Part shown: piece after piece, positions 63,698-64,000 of the stretch
How the letters are laid out: each line of letters opens with the position of its first letter
How positions within the stretch are numbered: position 1 is the first letter of the stretch
Assembly (NCBI RefSeq): GCF_900110505.1
Contig: NZ_FODZ01000001.1
Location: 921,227-985,226 of the forward strand
Length of the DNA stretch: 64,000 nt
Direction of reading: 5' to 3'
Source: Luteibacter sp. UNC138MFCol5.1
GTDB taxonomy: Bacteria > Pseudomonadota > Gammaproteobacteria > Xanthomonadales > Rhodanobacteraceae
Translations under genes and position numbers: made by a program
The notes under the pieces: model-generated
Told to the model about the DNA's origin: nothing
What the model saw: the letters and a program-made list of their open reading frames with translations, nothing else
Database searches by the model: none

Positions 63698-63734
63698 GGC
63701 GAGGCCCGCCACGGCGGGTCGACGCGATACGAAG

Positions 63735-63761
63735 AAGGCCGCGAGCGATCGCGGCCTTTTT
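63735..63761 (+). terminator. rho-independent terminator of lpxC and the dcw cluster
   Basis: Perfect 10-bp arms AAGGCCGCGA / TCGCGGCCTT with loop GCGA, followed by TTT and C. It lies 37 bases after the lpxC stop. Confidence 0.88.
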
Positions 63762-63966
63762 CGTTGTGGCGGGCTCGGCTGCGCCACCGTGTTGCGGCCC
63801 GAGCGCGTCTGGCGTTGCCGCTACGTGGAGCAGCGTCGTCGCAACGGCGCACACCGGTGCCCACCGCCTCGATCTTGGGCCCAAGCGACGGCGTCGCACC
63901 GACGTGCGTTTGGGCGTCCGGCAGAAACCCGATGCGGTCGTGTGGCGAAAACCGAACGCACCGCGG

Positions 63967-63995
63967 TGGATCCCGGTTTTCACCGGGATGACGGT
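63967..63995. repeat. short inverted repeat near the window end
   Basis: ATCCCGGT / ACCGGGAT (63970-63977, 63982-63989) with loop TTTC, in a context (GTGGATCCCGG...GGGATGACGG) often found as an interspersed short repeat in high-GC proteobacteria. It may be cut by the window end. Nothing else is supported between 63762 and 63966. Confidence 0.5.
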
Positions 63996-64000
63996 GAGGG

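Noticed and set aside
63642..63991. ORFs on both strands after lpxC
   Set aside because: They run across the terminator and the short repeat, have no ribosome site, and are mostly Arg/Ala/Pro.

Overview
The window is a chromosomal segment of a high-GC gammaproteobacterium of the order Xanthomonadales (Lysobacterales), most likely a Rhodanobacteraceae such as Luteibacter or Dyella. The evidence is the complete dcw division/murein cluster running mraZ-rsmH-ftsL-ftsI-murE-murF-mraY-ftsW-murG-murC-ddl-ftsQ-ftsA-ftsZ-lpxC with no murD, the GTAG-headed palindromic repeats typical of this order, and the gene families present. Genus is an inference; no 16S gene is present.

Layout. 1-5323 is a D-xylose uptake and phosphorylation operon (xylB, xylF, xylG, xylH). 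5443-10281 lies on the minus strand: a DUF4142 exported protein, metK, and metE behind a cobalamin riboswitch with a clear promoter. 10342-16791 carries a UGT-type glycosyltransferase, a PQQ-dependent membrane glucose dehydrogenase and a second EF-G. 16904-19857 is a molybdenum-cofactor group (moeA, mobA, a 112-residue unknown, fdhD). 19917-22368 holds the most unusual cargo: two tandem two-gene units, each encoding a secreted pertussis-toxin-S1-like ADP-ribosyltransferase followed, with a GTGA overlap, by a small secreted protein that looks like a PltB/SubB-type B subunit. dusB follows on the same strand.

23811-29574 is an envelope/c-di-GMP block: a tiny exported protein, a cupredoxin-like protein, an EAL protein with a degenerate GGDEF, an outer-membrane beta-barrel protein, and a separate active-looking diguanylate cyclase. 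29697-35987 is a GH31 alpha-glucosidase plus a four-gene OsmU/YehZYXW-type osmoprotectant ABC importer. Next come an M13 metallopeptidase, a gene whose six iron ligands fall at the UndA (1-undecene synthase) positions, and a PAS-GGDEF-EAL protein. 41990-45985 holds a HAD hydrolase, yraN, an LpoA-like lipoprotein and rsmI. 46292-46657 is RNase P RNA. From 46939 to 63761 a sigma70-type promoter with MraZ boxes drives the dcw cluster, most of its genes overlapping by ATGA, to a strong terminator after lpxC.

Nine interspersed palindromic elements of three sequence families sit between genes; one forms the stop codon of rsmI. No tRNA, CRISPR array, integrase, transposase or prophage gene was seen. 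Long antisense open frames are by-products of high GC and were left out.
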